From Acidobacteriota bacterium (GTDB lineage Bacteria > Acidobacteriota > Blastocatellia > Pyrinomonadales > Pyrinomonadaceae), in the NCBI GenBank assembly GCA_029862725.1, contig JAOTWT010000068.1, positions 1 to 10,390 of the forward strand: a DNA stretch of 10,390 nucleotides, written 5' to 3'. The notes below the pieces were generated by a model. It did no database searches, was not told the DNA's origin, and was given only the letters and a program-made list of their open reading frames with translations. Shown here piece by piece: positions 1 to 5,685 of this stretch. The stretch's first letter is position 1; every line of letters begins with the position of its first letter. The translations under genes and the position numbers were made by a program.

Positions 1-270
1 ACCGATCATTTCCATCGGTTTTACGTCATTGAACATATAGCGGCGGTTCAATCGGTTAAAATAAACCGTTTCTGCCAGTCCGCTCTGAAGAACGAATAAT
101 GCGGGCGTTTGTCTATCTGAAACGGCGGTTTCGAATCTGCCAAGTCGTTTTGTCTTGCCTATCTGGGAGAAACAGCGGCGGACACCGGAAGGCAATCCGC
201 AAATCAAACTCTTGGCCGAAATCGCTTTTGAAGCCAAATGCCCGGGAACGAGAGGATATTCGTGTTCCAT
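1..270 (-). CDS. Partial cyclic-nucleotide-binding-fold (Crp/Fnr-like) protein, N-terminal 90 residues
   Basis: An open frame starts at ATG 270-268 and runs off the left edge with no stop in 90 codons. A good Shine-Dalgarno (GGGAGAAGGA) lies about 8 bases upstream of the start. The peptide has the layout of a cNMP-binding domain N-terminus: a helical lead-in with LICGLPSGVRRCFSQIG (residues 22-38), then a strand ending LFVLQSGLAETVYF (58-71), then VKPMEMIG (83-90). The last motif lines up with ATPGEILG in the FNR-like protein encoded just upstream. Family assignment rests on this fold pattern, because sequence identity to the neighbour is low. The DNA-binding part, if any, lies outside the window, so it could be a regulator or a stand-alone sensor domain. 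A CRP-type palindrome and a possible -10 box lie upstream, so it may be a target of the neighbouring regulator. Confidence 0.6.
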   Translation of the reverse strand, partial: MEHEYPLVPGHLASKAISAKSLICGLPSGVRRCFSQIGKTKRLGRFETAVSDRQTPALFVLQSGLAETVYFNRLNRRYMFNDVKPMEMIG

Positions 271-299
271 AGTCTCAATCCTTCTCCCGTGAGATAAAA

Positions 300-305
300 A
301 TTATC
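300..305 (-). promoter_or_regulatory. Possible -10 box of the truncated left-edge gene
   Basis: On the minus strand the hexamer GATAAT (5/6 to TATAAT) lies 30 bases upstream of the start codon at 270. The position 17 bases further upstream has no recognisable -35 hexamer, as expected for an activator-dependent promoter. If transcription starts about 7 bases downstream (near 293), the palindrome at 346-367 would be centred near -63, close to the classic class I CRP position (-61.5). Inferred from sequence only. Confidence 0.4.
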
Positions 306-345
306 CCACTTTGCTCTTTGAAAGATTAGGACGTACGTCACCTGC

Positions 346-367
346 AAATGTGACAGGGATCACATGT
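346..367. promoter_or_regulatory. CRP-type binding site (TGTGA-N6-TCACA)
   Basis: The core is TGTGA (349-353), six bases, then TCACA (360-364): a perfect match to both CRP half-sites. The flanks also fit the extended Escherichia coli consensus (AAA before the first half-site, TGT after the second). The site overlaps the stop codon of the FNR-like gene (360-362), so part of the right half is also coding. Its centre is about 86 bases upstream of the start of the truncated minus-strand gene. The neighbouring regulator has a CRP-type recognition helix (RETVTR) and is a natural candidate to bind it. Confidence 0.6.
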
Positions 368-1097
368 CTTCGTCGTCGGATCTCGGCCCTATGCTGGCTT
401 CGAGTTTCTGTTTGTCGTGAATGTAAACATCCGAGCCCTCGATACTGATCAGGTGTTTCTCCTTGAATTCTTTAAGAAGACGCGTGACTGTTTCGCGCGA
501 GGTGCCGATCATTTGGGCAATTTCCTTATGGGTGTATGAGATGGTTACGTGAGCATCCCTGTGGTCGTCGAGGGCGGTATCGCAATAAGAGAGAAAGAAC
601 ATGGCAAGCTTGTCGGCTACCGAGTTCGAAAGTCCGAGCGAGCAGATCTGAAGATAGGCTGTTTGATAGTTTTCGCTTAGCTGCTTGACCGCACGGAGGC
701 AAGCTTCGGAATTTGTCTCGATGAAGTTCAAAAAATCAGTGTTTCTGACGAAGTTGACCTGGCAGGCTTCGATAACATCTGCGGTCGCGATATGATCAGA
801 ATTTGAAACGGCCGAGCTCAAACCGAGTATTTCGCCGGGAGTTGCGATATGCAGAATCACAACCTTTCCGTCTTTGGAAGATGTCGAAAGCTTTACCTTT
901 CCCTGACACAACAAATAGACGCCATTAGAAGGCTGGCCCTGCATGAAGAGAGTCGAACCCTTGGGATATGCGTTCGTGATCTTCAATGATTCGAATAACT
1001 TGAGGTTTGTATCCCGGAGATTACAGAAGAAACTTTCTTCGCGGAAGTCGCATTGTTCACATTTGTGCTGGACCTTCAAATCACCCACTTCCTTCAT
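360..1097 (-). CDS. FNR-like Crp-family transcriptional regulator
   Basis: This is a 245-residue Crp/Fnr-family DNA-binding regulator. Cysteines C13, C16 and C25 at the N-terminus plus C112 in VIEACQVNF match the positions of the four [4Fe-4S] ligands of E. coli FNR (C20, C23, C29, C122), with a longer gap before the third. The sensor beta-roll covers about 35-125, with GEILGLSS at 88-95; the cAMP-contacting R-S pair of CRP is absent, so an oxygen or redox signal is more likely than cAMP. A dimerisation helix covers about 127-165. The helix-turn-helix is at about 188-212, with recognition helix SRETVTRLLKEF; R201, E202 and R206 match CRP R180, E181 and R185, predicting TGTGA half-sites rather than the FNR TTGAT. 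No strong ribosome binding site precedes the ATG. The gene diverges from the cytochrome gene and is followed by the truncated cNMP-fold gene. Confidence 0.88.
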   Translation of the reverse strand: MKEVGDLKVQHKCEQCDFREESFFCNLRDTNLKLFESLKITNAYPKGSTLFMQGQPSNGVYLLCQGKVKLSTSSKDGKVVILHIATPGEILGLSSAVSNSDHIATADVIEACQVNFVRNTDFLNFIETNSEACLRAVKQLSENYQTAYLQICSLGLSNSVADKLAMFFLSYCDTALDDHRDAHVTISYTHKEIAQMIGTSRETVTRLLKEFKEKHLISIEGSDVYIHDKQKLEASIGPRSDDEDM

Positions 1098-1159
1098 ACG
1101 ATCGTAATATCTGCGAACAAAAAAATAATAGCCTTAATCGAACTATTACTTTATCGAGT

Positions 1160-1176
1160 TTGAGCGACTAACTCAA
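1160..1176. repeat. Small palindrome TTGAG-N7-CTCAA in the regulator/cytochrome divergent spacer
   Basis: A perfect 5-base inverted repeat lies 63-79 bases upstream of the regulator start codon. It could be an operator (autoregulation) or a hairpin in the leader RNA. The spacing (7) does not fit an FNR box (4), so no protein is assigned. The surrounding spacer 1098-1200 is A+T-rich near the regulator start (TATTAT, minus strand, is a possible -10). Confidence 0.25.
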
Positions 1177-1200
1177 GCTACCCGGTCCCGGTTCCCTCCC

Positions 1201-1292
1201 GGATCTTGCTGCCTTAAACCTTTTGCAATAGTTGGGCGTAAACAGGTAAAAGGCCCGGCTGCCCGAACAGCTGAGGCAAGGCGTTTCGATCC
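1201..1292 (+). ncRNA. Candidate structured leader RNA upstream of the cytochrome c gene
   Basis: In the 250-base spacer, GGATC (1201-1205) can pair with GATCC (1288-1292), and TTGC (1206-1209) with GCAA (1276-1279). They enclose internal stems such as GCTG/CAGC (around 1258-1271) and AAGG/CCTT (around 1278-1294). An AAACC ... GGGCGTAAAC arrangement (1216-1243) loosely recalls the core of c-di-GMP-I riboswitches, which often precede cytochrome genes in other bacteria. However, the rest of that consensus is missing, so the class is not assigned. The block ends about 58 bases before the cytochrome start codon. A multi-branched cis-acting RNA is plausible but unproven. Confidence 0.25.
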
Positions 1293-1318
1293 TTTCAACA
1301 TTTAGGAATTTCTTTTTA

Positions 1319-1341
1319 CCCCGCAGTACGACGGGGAGGGG
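1319..1341 (+). promoter_or_regulatory. Hairpin overlapping the Shine-Dalgarno of the cytochrome c gene
   Basis: CCCCG (1319-1323) pairs with CGGGG (1332-1336) around an 8-base loop. The GGGGAGGGG purine tract (1333-1341) is the only ribosome binding site for the ATG at 1350 and lies partly in the 3' arm. Folding would hide it, so translation could depend on opening this stem. Confidence 0.35.
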
Positions 1342-1349
1342 CAAAAGCC

Positions 1350-1877
1350 ATGAATATATTTCATTCCAGACTTCTTTCTGTGATTACCATCTTCCTCTTT
1401 TCGGTATTCGCAATGCTCGTGTTTTTCGGCGCTGAGGTTGCATACCCTACCCTCGCCCAGGAAGAAGCATCGCCTACACCTGAACCAACGCCCGAATTCG
1501 ACCAGGCTGCAGCAATCGCAAAGATAAGAGACCAAATAAAGGGGAAAGAAAAGCTTCCCGCCGGAGAGGTTTTCAAAAACGTTAAGGACTTCGCCCAGAT
1601 GCCTGCGGAACGAATACTCGCGGTGATGGAGTTTGGATACGCGAAATCACTCGGTGTCGATTGCACCCATTGTCATACGCCTGAGAATTGGGCTTCCGAT
1701 GAAAAACGGGAAAAGAAAATCGCACGGGAAATGAGGGCAATGGCAAACAAGATAAACGGCGAGCTGCTTGGATCAATCAAAGAATTCGAAAGCCGGACGG
1801 GGCGCAACCGGCCTGTCGTCAACTGTACGACCTGTCACCGCGGCGCGGTGATTCCGGCGACAAATCTCGGGAAGTAA
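1350..1877 (+). CDS. Secreted di-haem c-type cytochrome (photosynthetic reaction centre cytochrome c family)
   Basis: This 175-residue protein has an uncleaved anchor or signal peptide (hydrophobic residues about 7-36) followed by a Pro/Glu/Thr-rich linker (SPTPEPTPE, 41-49). It has two CxxCH haem-binding motifs, CTHCH (105-109) and CTTCH (159-163). Met93 in the helix before the first motif and Met128/Met131 before the second are the expected distal haem ligands of the PF02276 family, whose full members carry four haems. This two-haem short form is common in non-phototrophic Acidobacteriota and Bacteroidota, and does not by itself imply photosynthesis. It should act as a periplasmic or membrane-tethered electron carrier; the partner is unknown. 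The start is supported by the GGGGAGGGG site 8 bases upstream. The DUF362 gene follows on the same strand after a repeat-rich spacer. Confidence 0.88.
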   Translation: MNIFHSRLLSVITIFLFSVFAMLVFFGAEVAYPTLAQEEASPTPEPTPEFDQAAAIAKIRDQIKGKEKLPAGEVFKNVKDFAQMPAERILAVMEFGYAKSLGVDCTHCHTPENWASDEKREKKIAREMRAMANKINGELLGSIKEFESRTGRNRPVVNCTTCHRGAVIPATNLGK

Positions 1878-1886
1878 CATTCCATC

Positions 1887-2000
1887 ATTGATCAAATATA
1901 TCAATTATCATTCAACAGCGATCACGCGCGGTATTGGATCCCGGGGCTTGTCACATGGAGTACAATTTGGGATCAGGTAATTCTTCGGATAATTGTTAAT
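1887..2000. repeat. Intergenic repeat copy 1 (TCAATTATCATT / GATCACGCGC element)
   Basis: Just after the cytochrome stop lie ATTGATCAA (1887-1895), TCAATTATCATT (1901-1912) and GATCACGCGC (1920-1929). GATAATTG, the inverse of CAATTATC, follows near 1988-1995. The same 12-mer and 10-mer recur in the same order after the DUF362 stop (3059-3070 and 3148-3157), so this is a repeated intergenic element with degenerate inverted ends, MITE- or REP-like. It may also act as a transcript end. The inverted-repeat character is weaker here than in copy 2. Confidence 0.45.
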
Positions 2001-2023
2001 TGGTTGCTATAAATGGAAAGGCT

Positions 2024-3049
2024 ATGAACAGAAGAGAATGGCTAAAGAAGTTCGGCAGTGCGGGTGCGCTGTTTTTGGCGTCACCTGTTTTCGCGTGTCA
2101 AAAAGGGGCGACGGGAATTGAAGTAGCGCGACGGTCCGCTAAAGGCGCCGTATCAAAGATCGCCTTTATCAAGACATCCAATCGCGTAGAGGGCGTAAAA
2201 CGCGCGATCGAGCTCCTCGGTCTTAAAGATCAATTCCAGGACAAATCCGTATTCATCAAACCAAACTACAACAGCTCGGATCCTACGCCCGGATCGACAC
2301 ACAACGACGTACTTCAAACCGTCATTGACGAACTGCGTGTTTTGAAAGCGGGTTCGATGACGATCGGGGATAGAAGCGGCATGGGCGATACGCGAGCGGT
2401 TTTGGAAGCACTCGATGTCAACTACATTGCCAAAGACGCGAAAGCCGGGACGGTTGTGTTTGACGAGTTGAAGGAGGAAGACTGGCAGGCATTTCAATAC
2501 AAAGACAGTTTTTGGAAGAGAGGATTCGCAATTCCCAAGACTGTGATAGCTTCGGACGCGATCGTAAATCTGTGTTGCCTTAAGACGCATCGATACGGAG
2601 GTCATTTTACGCTCTCACTCAAGAACTCCGTAGGACTCGCCGCTAAATACGTTCCCGGTAACGATTACAATTTCATGCGCGAGCTTCATTCTTCCCCCGA
2701 TCAGCGCAGGATGATCGCCGAGATCAACGCCTCGTACAAACCGGGGTTGGTTGTAATGGACGGTATCGAGGCTTTTACGGATGGGGGGCCGGCAAAAGGC
2801 AAAAAAGTGAAATCAGAAGTGATGATTGCGGGCACTGACCGGGTGGCGATCGATGCTGTCGGTGTCGCGCTATTGCGGCACTTTGGGACAACATCCGAAG
2901 TCGAGAAAGGCAAAGTTTTCGAGCAGGAGCAGATCGCGCAAGCGGTCAAACTGGGCCTGGGTGCTGCCGGTCCTGATCAGATCGAGTTTTTGACCGACGG
3001 CAAGGAAAGCGCTGAGTATGCGCAGAAGATCAAACGATTACTTTCGTAA
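2024..3049 (+). CDS. DUF362-family protein with Tat signal, putative lipoprotein
   Basis: The protein matches DUF362 (PF04015), a family of uncertain function found with or without ferredoxin domains. I chose ATG 2024 (341 residues) over an upstream TTG at 2000 because it places a twin-arginine signal at the very N-terminus: NRREWLKKF, a hydrophobic stretch (11-23), then SPVFAC with C25 as a possible lipidation cysteine. GGAAAGG lies just before this ATG. DUF362 landmarks are IKPNYNSSDP (78-87), LKTHRYGGHFTLSLKN (186-201), VVMDGIEAFTDGGP (243-256) and AGTDRVAIDAVG (269-280). There is no CxxCxxC cluster, so it lacks the 4Fe-4S part seen in some relatives. It should be exported folded, possibly with a cofactor or metal. 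Its neighbour, a secreted cytochrome, suggests an envelope redox setting, but no reaction can be assigned. Confidence 0.85.
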   Translation: MNRREWLKKFGSAGALFLASPVFACQKGATGIEVARRSAKGAVSKIAFIKTSNRVEGVKRAIELLGLKDQFQDKSVFIKPNYNSSDPTPGSTHNDVLQTVIDELRVLKAGSMTIGDRSGMGDTRAVLEALDVNYIAKDAKAGTVVFDELKEEDWQAFQYKDSFWKRGFAIPKTVIASDAIVNLCCLKTHRYGGHFTLSLKNSVGLAAKYVPGNDYNFMRELHSSPDQRRMIAEINASYKPGLVVMDGIEAFTDGGPAKGKKVKSEVMIAGTDRVAIDAVGVALLRHFGTTSEVEKGKVFEQEQIAQAVKLGLGAAGPDQIEFLTDGKESAEYAQKIKRLLS

Positions 3050-3058
3050 TCTCATTTT

Positions 3059-3199
3059 TCAATTATCATTTATCAGGGATCAATAATCCGTCCAAAGTAT
3101 TGACAGCTTCTGGCTTTCGAAACGGAACTTACGAAAGAGTGTTTTAGGATCACGCGCCTAATTCCAACGCCGATAAATGATAGTTGATAATTGATCAAT
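3059..3199. repeat. Intergenic repeat copy 2: long inverted repeat after the DUF362 gene
   Basis: The left arm TCAATTATCATTTATC (3059-3074) is the inverse of the right arm, read in two pieces: GATAAATGAT (3172-3181) and GATAATTGA (3186-3194). The arms enclose about 100 bases including GATCACGCGC (3148-3157). The right end continues into the palindrome ATTGATCAAT (3190-3199). The 12-mer TCAATTATCATT and the GATCACGCGC core are shared with the spacer after the cytochrome gene. The structure fits a non-coding mobile repeat (MITE-like) or a bulky transcript terminator. It begins 10 bases after the DUF362 stop. Confidence 0.5.
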
Positions 3200-3235
3200 G
3201 AATTTCGCTGATCGAAAACCTTGGAGATTGATTAT

Positions 3236-3385
3236 GTGGATATCTACTGTGTTTATTCCTATTGTCTAGACTTACAAAAAGGTGCTCTGAAAAAAGCCGG
3301 ATGCGAAAAAATCTATCTTGATTCAGTTAGCTGGACAGTCCGTTATTATTTTTATGGTTGTCTAGACAGTAAGAGATTGCGTTAG
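3236..3385 (+). pseudogene. Remnant of a serine recombinase (resolvase/invertase) N-terminal domain
   Basis: A short open frame (GTG 3236 to TAG 3385, 49 codons) contains CLDLQKGALKKAGCEKI followed by YLDSVS (3263-3331). This is a close match to the conserved N-terminal segment of Tn3/Hin-type resolvases, where NLDLQ-x-DALKKAGCEKI-(Y/F)-x-D-x-xSG follows the GYARVST catalytic-serine motif. The upstream part (DIYCVYSY) looks like a shortened, damaged version of that motif: the serine region has lost residues, and nothing recognisable follows SVS. It is therefore a decayed fragment of a mobile-element gene, not a working recombinase. The frame is too short to be found by length alone. It lies at the edge of the DUF1538 operon. 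Confidence 0.65.
3262..3367. repeat. Direct repeat TTGTCTAGAC, two copies
   Basis: The decamer TTGTCTAGAC occurs at 3262-3271 and 3358-3367, exactly 96 bases apart, within and at the end of the resolvase remnant. The spacing is a multiple of three, so both copies read Cys-Leu-Asp in the same frame. They may mark a small duplication or the scar of a rearrangement. Chance is possible. Confidence 0.35.
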
Positions 3386-3390
3386 TCGCT

Positions 3391-3792
3391 TTAGAACAAT
3401 ACATTTTTGAGGATTATTCTTGAAAGCGAAATTATGCCAATATATTCGCCATTTTCCTCAACTGGTGCCATCCGCAAATCCGTACGAATCAGTAACCTGG
3501 CAACGTGCCTGACGTCCATAGTAGATGGAACGGTAATGAGGGGTTTTCTCATTATTTCGAATACATGGACTTCTTCGGAAGTTCTTTCCGGAATTATCAC
3601 ACCGCGTATTAAGTCTCTGATGGCAACAATTCCATAGGCATCCTGATCGTTTCTTTTTTTTACAATCAGGAATTCGACCTTCTCTCTTCGCATGGTATCC
3701 ACAGCCTCTTTGGCGGTCGCCAAAGCGTCAATGAAGACTATGTTTTTTTCCATCATTTCCCTGGCACTTTGAAATTCTCTTTTTGAATTCAT
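3391..3792 (-). CDS. Two-CBS-domain protein, last gene of the DUF1538 operon
   Basis: This 133-residue soluble protein is made of two CBS motifs and little else. CBS1 is about residues 10-65 (AREMMEKNIVFID ... EFLIVKK ... GIVAIRDLI) and CBS2 about 75-130 (VFEIMRKPLITVP ... MAPVEENGEYIGIISLSRI). Such Bateman pairs typically bind adenosine nucleotides (AMP, ADP, ATP or c-di-AMP in some families) and control a partner protein. The gene follows the P-II-like gene by 26 bases on the same strand, so a regulatory role on the DUF1538 transporter is the simplest reading. The start ATG is preceded by TTGAGAGT. No hairpin-plus-T-run terminator is visible after the stop, which lies 5 bases from the end of the oppositely oriented resolvase remnant. 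Confidence 0.85.
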   Translation of the reverse strand: MNSKREFQSAREMMEKNIVFIDALATAKEAVDTMRREKVEFLIVKKRNDQDAYGIVAIRDLIRGVIIPERTSEEVHVFEIMRKPLITVPSTMDVRHVARLLIRTDLRMAPVEENGEYIGIISLSRIILKNVLF

Positions 3793-3818
3793 ACTCTCAA
3801 TATCATTACACTAGTTTA

Positions 3819-4166
3819 TTAAACATACTCGTCACGAGCCTGGTCCTTGAATACGCTCATTTGGCTTTCCAATCCAATGGCGTGTTCAATTGGTATCACA
3901 AAAGCGATACCCGTCCCGGGTTCACCAAATTTACACTGAGTTTTTATCGTGTCCAGCAGCTTCAGCACCATATGTTCTTCGACAAGAAAGGTGACGATAT
4001 CCGTTTGATCTTCGACGGTCAGACCAAAAAAAGTTTTCCCTTCATTTACTCCGGTTCCTCTCGCCGGGGTAATCGTAGCTCCGGTAGCTCCTTTTTCCTT
4101 CATCGTATCGACGAGTTTATCGGTAATCTGCGGCTTTACCATTGCCATAATCAGCTTAAATTTCAT
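3819..4166 (-). CDS. P-II-like signal-transduction protein
   Basis: This is a 115-residue protein of the P-II (GlnB/GlnK) superfamily: KFKLIMAMVKPQITDKLVD forms the first strand and helix, and GATGATITPARGTG is the strand leading into the T-loop. The T-loop is about 37-57 (GTGVNEGKTFFG...), and the B-loop is replaced by GEPGTGIAFVIP (81-92). The T-loop has no tyrosine equivalent to GlnB Tyr51, so uridylylation is not expected; nucleotide binding in the cleft is likely. I start at ATG 4166 because it overlaps the stop of the upstream DUF1538 gene as ATGA (translational coupling) and places the canonical M-K-x-K-L-I start. A longer GTG start at 4199 would add 11 non-family residues. Gene order suggests it binds or gates the DUF1538 membrane pair, as GlnK does AmtB. 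Confidence 0.85.
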   Translation of the reverse strand: MKFKLIMAMVKPQITDKLVDTMKEKGATGATITPARGTGVNEGKTFFGLTVEDQTDIVTFLVEEHMVLKLLDTIKTQCKFGEPGTGIAFVIPIEHAIGLESQMSVFKDQARDEYV

Positions 4167-4939
4167 TTTTTTCGTTTCTTTGAATACAAAATCTGCCACT
4201 CTATTATCTGAGCATATGCCAACACCGAAATGATCGGGAACAGGCTTGCAAATGCAATCAACCCAAACCCATCAATCGCGGGGCTCCTACCGGGCACCGC
4301 GCTGGAGAGCCCCAATCCGAGTGCAGCCACCAATGGAACAGTAACTGTCGAGGTTGTCACGCCCCCTGAATCGTAGGCTAGCGCAATAAGCTTTTTCGGG
4401 GCAAAAATTGTCTGGATGATCACAATTACGTATCCGGCCAAAATATAAAGATGCAAGGGTGTGCCTGTAATAATGCGAAAAGTTCCCAAAGTCAGTGCAA
4501 ATGCAACTCCCAACGCCACGGTTATTCTAAGCCCCCATTGGCTGATCGTTCCGGCAGACACCTCATTCGCTTTCATCGCAACAGCGATAAGCGATGGCTC
4601 GGCAATCGTGGTCGAGAAACCAATTAACGCTGCAAAAATAAAAATCCAATAGTACGACCACCAAAAAACTTCATTTGCTCCATTATTACTTACAAAAACA
4701 GGATCAGATAATTGAGTAGCCATTATTTCGCCAATTGGAAATAGTGCTTTCTCCAAACCCAAAAGGAACAACGCGAGTCCAAGAATAACGTAAACGCCCC
4801 CTAAAATCATCTTCTTTGAATTGGGGATCGGTCGCTTCAAAATCACCAATTGAAAAAACACAATAAGCGACAGGATCGGCAACACATCTCGTACCGTATG
4901 GATCAAAGTCTGAATGAAATCTTGTAACAAATTTAGCAT
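4163..4939 (-). CDS. DUF1538 membrane protein, second of a tandem pair (UmpB-like)
   Basis: This is a 258-residue polytopic membrane protein of DUF1538 (PF07556), with about six hydrophobic segments. It has the same signature blocks as its upstream paralogue: FSTTIAEPSLIA (108-119), AYDSGGVTTSTVTVPL (188-203) and GRSPAIDGFGLIAF (217-230). The first two, with conserved acidic and Thr/Ser residues in membrane context, are good candidates for an ion path. A paired DUF1538 system from Halomonas (UmpAB) was reported as a Na+(Li+,K+)/H+ antiporter; transferring that activity here is inference. The C-terminus ends in a basic tail (YSKKRKK) and the stop overlaps the P-II start. The gene lies 11 bases after the first paralogue, so the two are co-translated. 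Confidence 0.85.
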   Translation of the reverse strand: MLNLLQDFIQTLIHTVRDVLPILSLIVFFQLVILKRPIPNSKKMILGGVYVILGLALFLLGLEKALFPIGEIMATQLSDPVFVSNNGANEVFWWSYYWIFIFAALIGFSTTIAEPSLIAVAMKANEVSAGTISQWGLRITVALGVAFALTLGTFRIITGTPLHLYILAGYVIVIIQTIFAPKKLIALAYDSGGVTTSTVTVPLVAALGLGLSSAVPGRSPAIDGFGLIAFASLFPIISVLAYAQIIEWQILYSKKRKK

Positions 4940-4950
4940 TGAGACCCTTA

Positions 4951-5685
4951 TTAAAACCAGATCAAACCGTATCCCATTACAAAAACCATCGGCAGAAGAG
5001 ATGCAAACGCGATCAGTCCGAACCCGTCAATCAAAGGATTCCTGCCTTTGATTGTGTTTGAAAGCCCAACTCCCAGAGCTGCCACCAAAGGAACAGTAAT
5101 CGTGGAAGTCGTAACTCCACCCGCGTCATAAGCCAACCCTATGATTTCGCGTGGAGCTATAATCGTCATCAACATCACAATTACATATCCGCCGATGACC
5201 AGGTAATACAATTTCCATCCCTTGAGTATCCTCACAACGCCTATCACAATGGCTAGTCCGACAGAGAAGGCGACGGACAATCTCAACCCCAATGCATAGG
5301 CGCTTTTAGTTGCGGCACTTTTGTCAATCAAACCCGTATCGGCAGAAATCTCCGAGGCTTCTTTTGCGATAGCAATCAAAGCAGGCTCTGCAATTGTTGT
5401 GGAAAAGCCAAGTGCGAATGAAAATATCACCAACCAAATCAGACTCCCTTTTTTGGCGAGAGCGTAGGCCAGGGTTTCTCCGATCGGAAATAATCCGATT
5501 TCCAAGCCTTCGATAAAAAGCATCAATCCGACAATCACAAAAAGACTGCCAACCAATACCTCCCAAATTTGCGGAAATGGCTGTTGGATTACGACTATCT
5601 GAAAAAAAACAACGACCAAAATTATCGGAATTAAATCCGTAATCGCGGTCATTATTTTTTTCAAAAAGATCGTAATTGCCTGCAT
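4951..5685 (-). CDS. DUF1538 membrane protein, first of a tandem pair (UmpA-like)
   Basis: This is a 244-residue polytopic membrane protein of DUF1538 and the first gene of a four-gene operon. The signature blocks are FSTTIAEPALIAIA (94-107), AYDAGGVTTSTITVPL (185-200) and GRNPLIDGFGLIAFASLLPM (214-233). They are nearly identical to those in the second paralogue, while the membrane segments between them diverge, so the pair arose by an old duplication and probably forms a heteromer. The likely role is cation/proton exchange, by analogy with Halomonas UmpAB. No good Shine-Dalgarno precedes the start; instead a 24-codon reading frame ends TAA immediately before the ATG. The leader upstream carries two strong inverted repeats, so this operon may be controlled at the RNA level. 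Confidence 0.85.
   Translation of the reverse strand: MQAITIFLKKIMTAITDLIPIILVVVFFQIVVIQQPFPQIWEVLVGSLFVIVGLMLFIEGLEIGLFPIGETLAYALAKKGSLIWLVIFSFALGFSTTIAEPALIAIAKEASEISADTGLIDKSAATKSAYALGLRLSVAFSVGLAIVIGVVRILKGWKLYYLVIGGYVIVMLMTIIAPREIIGLAYDAGGVTTSTITVPLVAALGVGLSNTIKGRNPLIDGFGLIAFASLLPMVFVMGYGLIWF

Noticed and set aside
1284..1292. TTTCGATCC, resembling a tRNA T-loop
   Set aside because: No acceptor stem, anticodon arm or five-pair T-stem can be built around it; it is better explained as part of the candidate leader RNA.
1888..1904. TTGAT-N7-ATCAA, resembling an FNR box after the cytochrome gene
   Set aside because: FNR boxes have four bases between the halves; the spacing here is seven, and the words belong to the intergenic repeat element.
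2000..2023. Upstream TTG start for the DUF362 protein
   Set aside because: It would place eight extra residues before a textbook twin-arginine signal; the ATG at 2024 gives the normal layout.
4167..4199. Longer GTG start for the P-II-like protein
   Set aside because: It extends into the upstream DUF1538 coding sequence with residues foreign to the family; the ATGA overlap start fits better.
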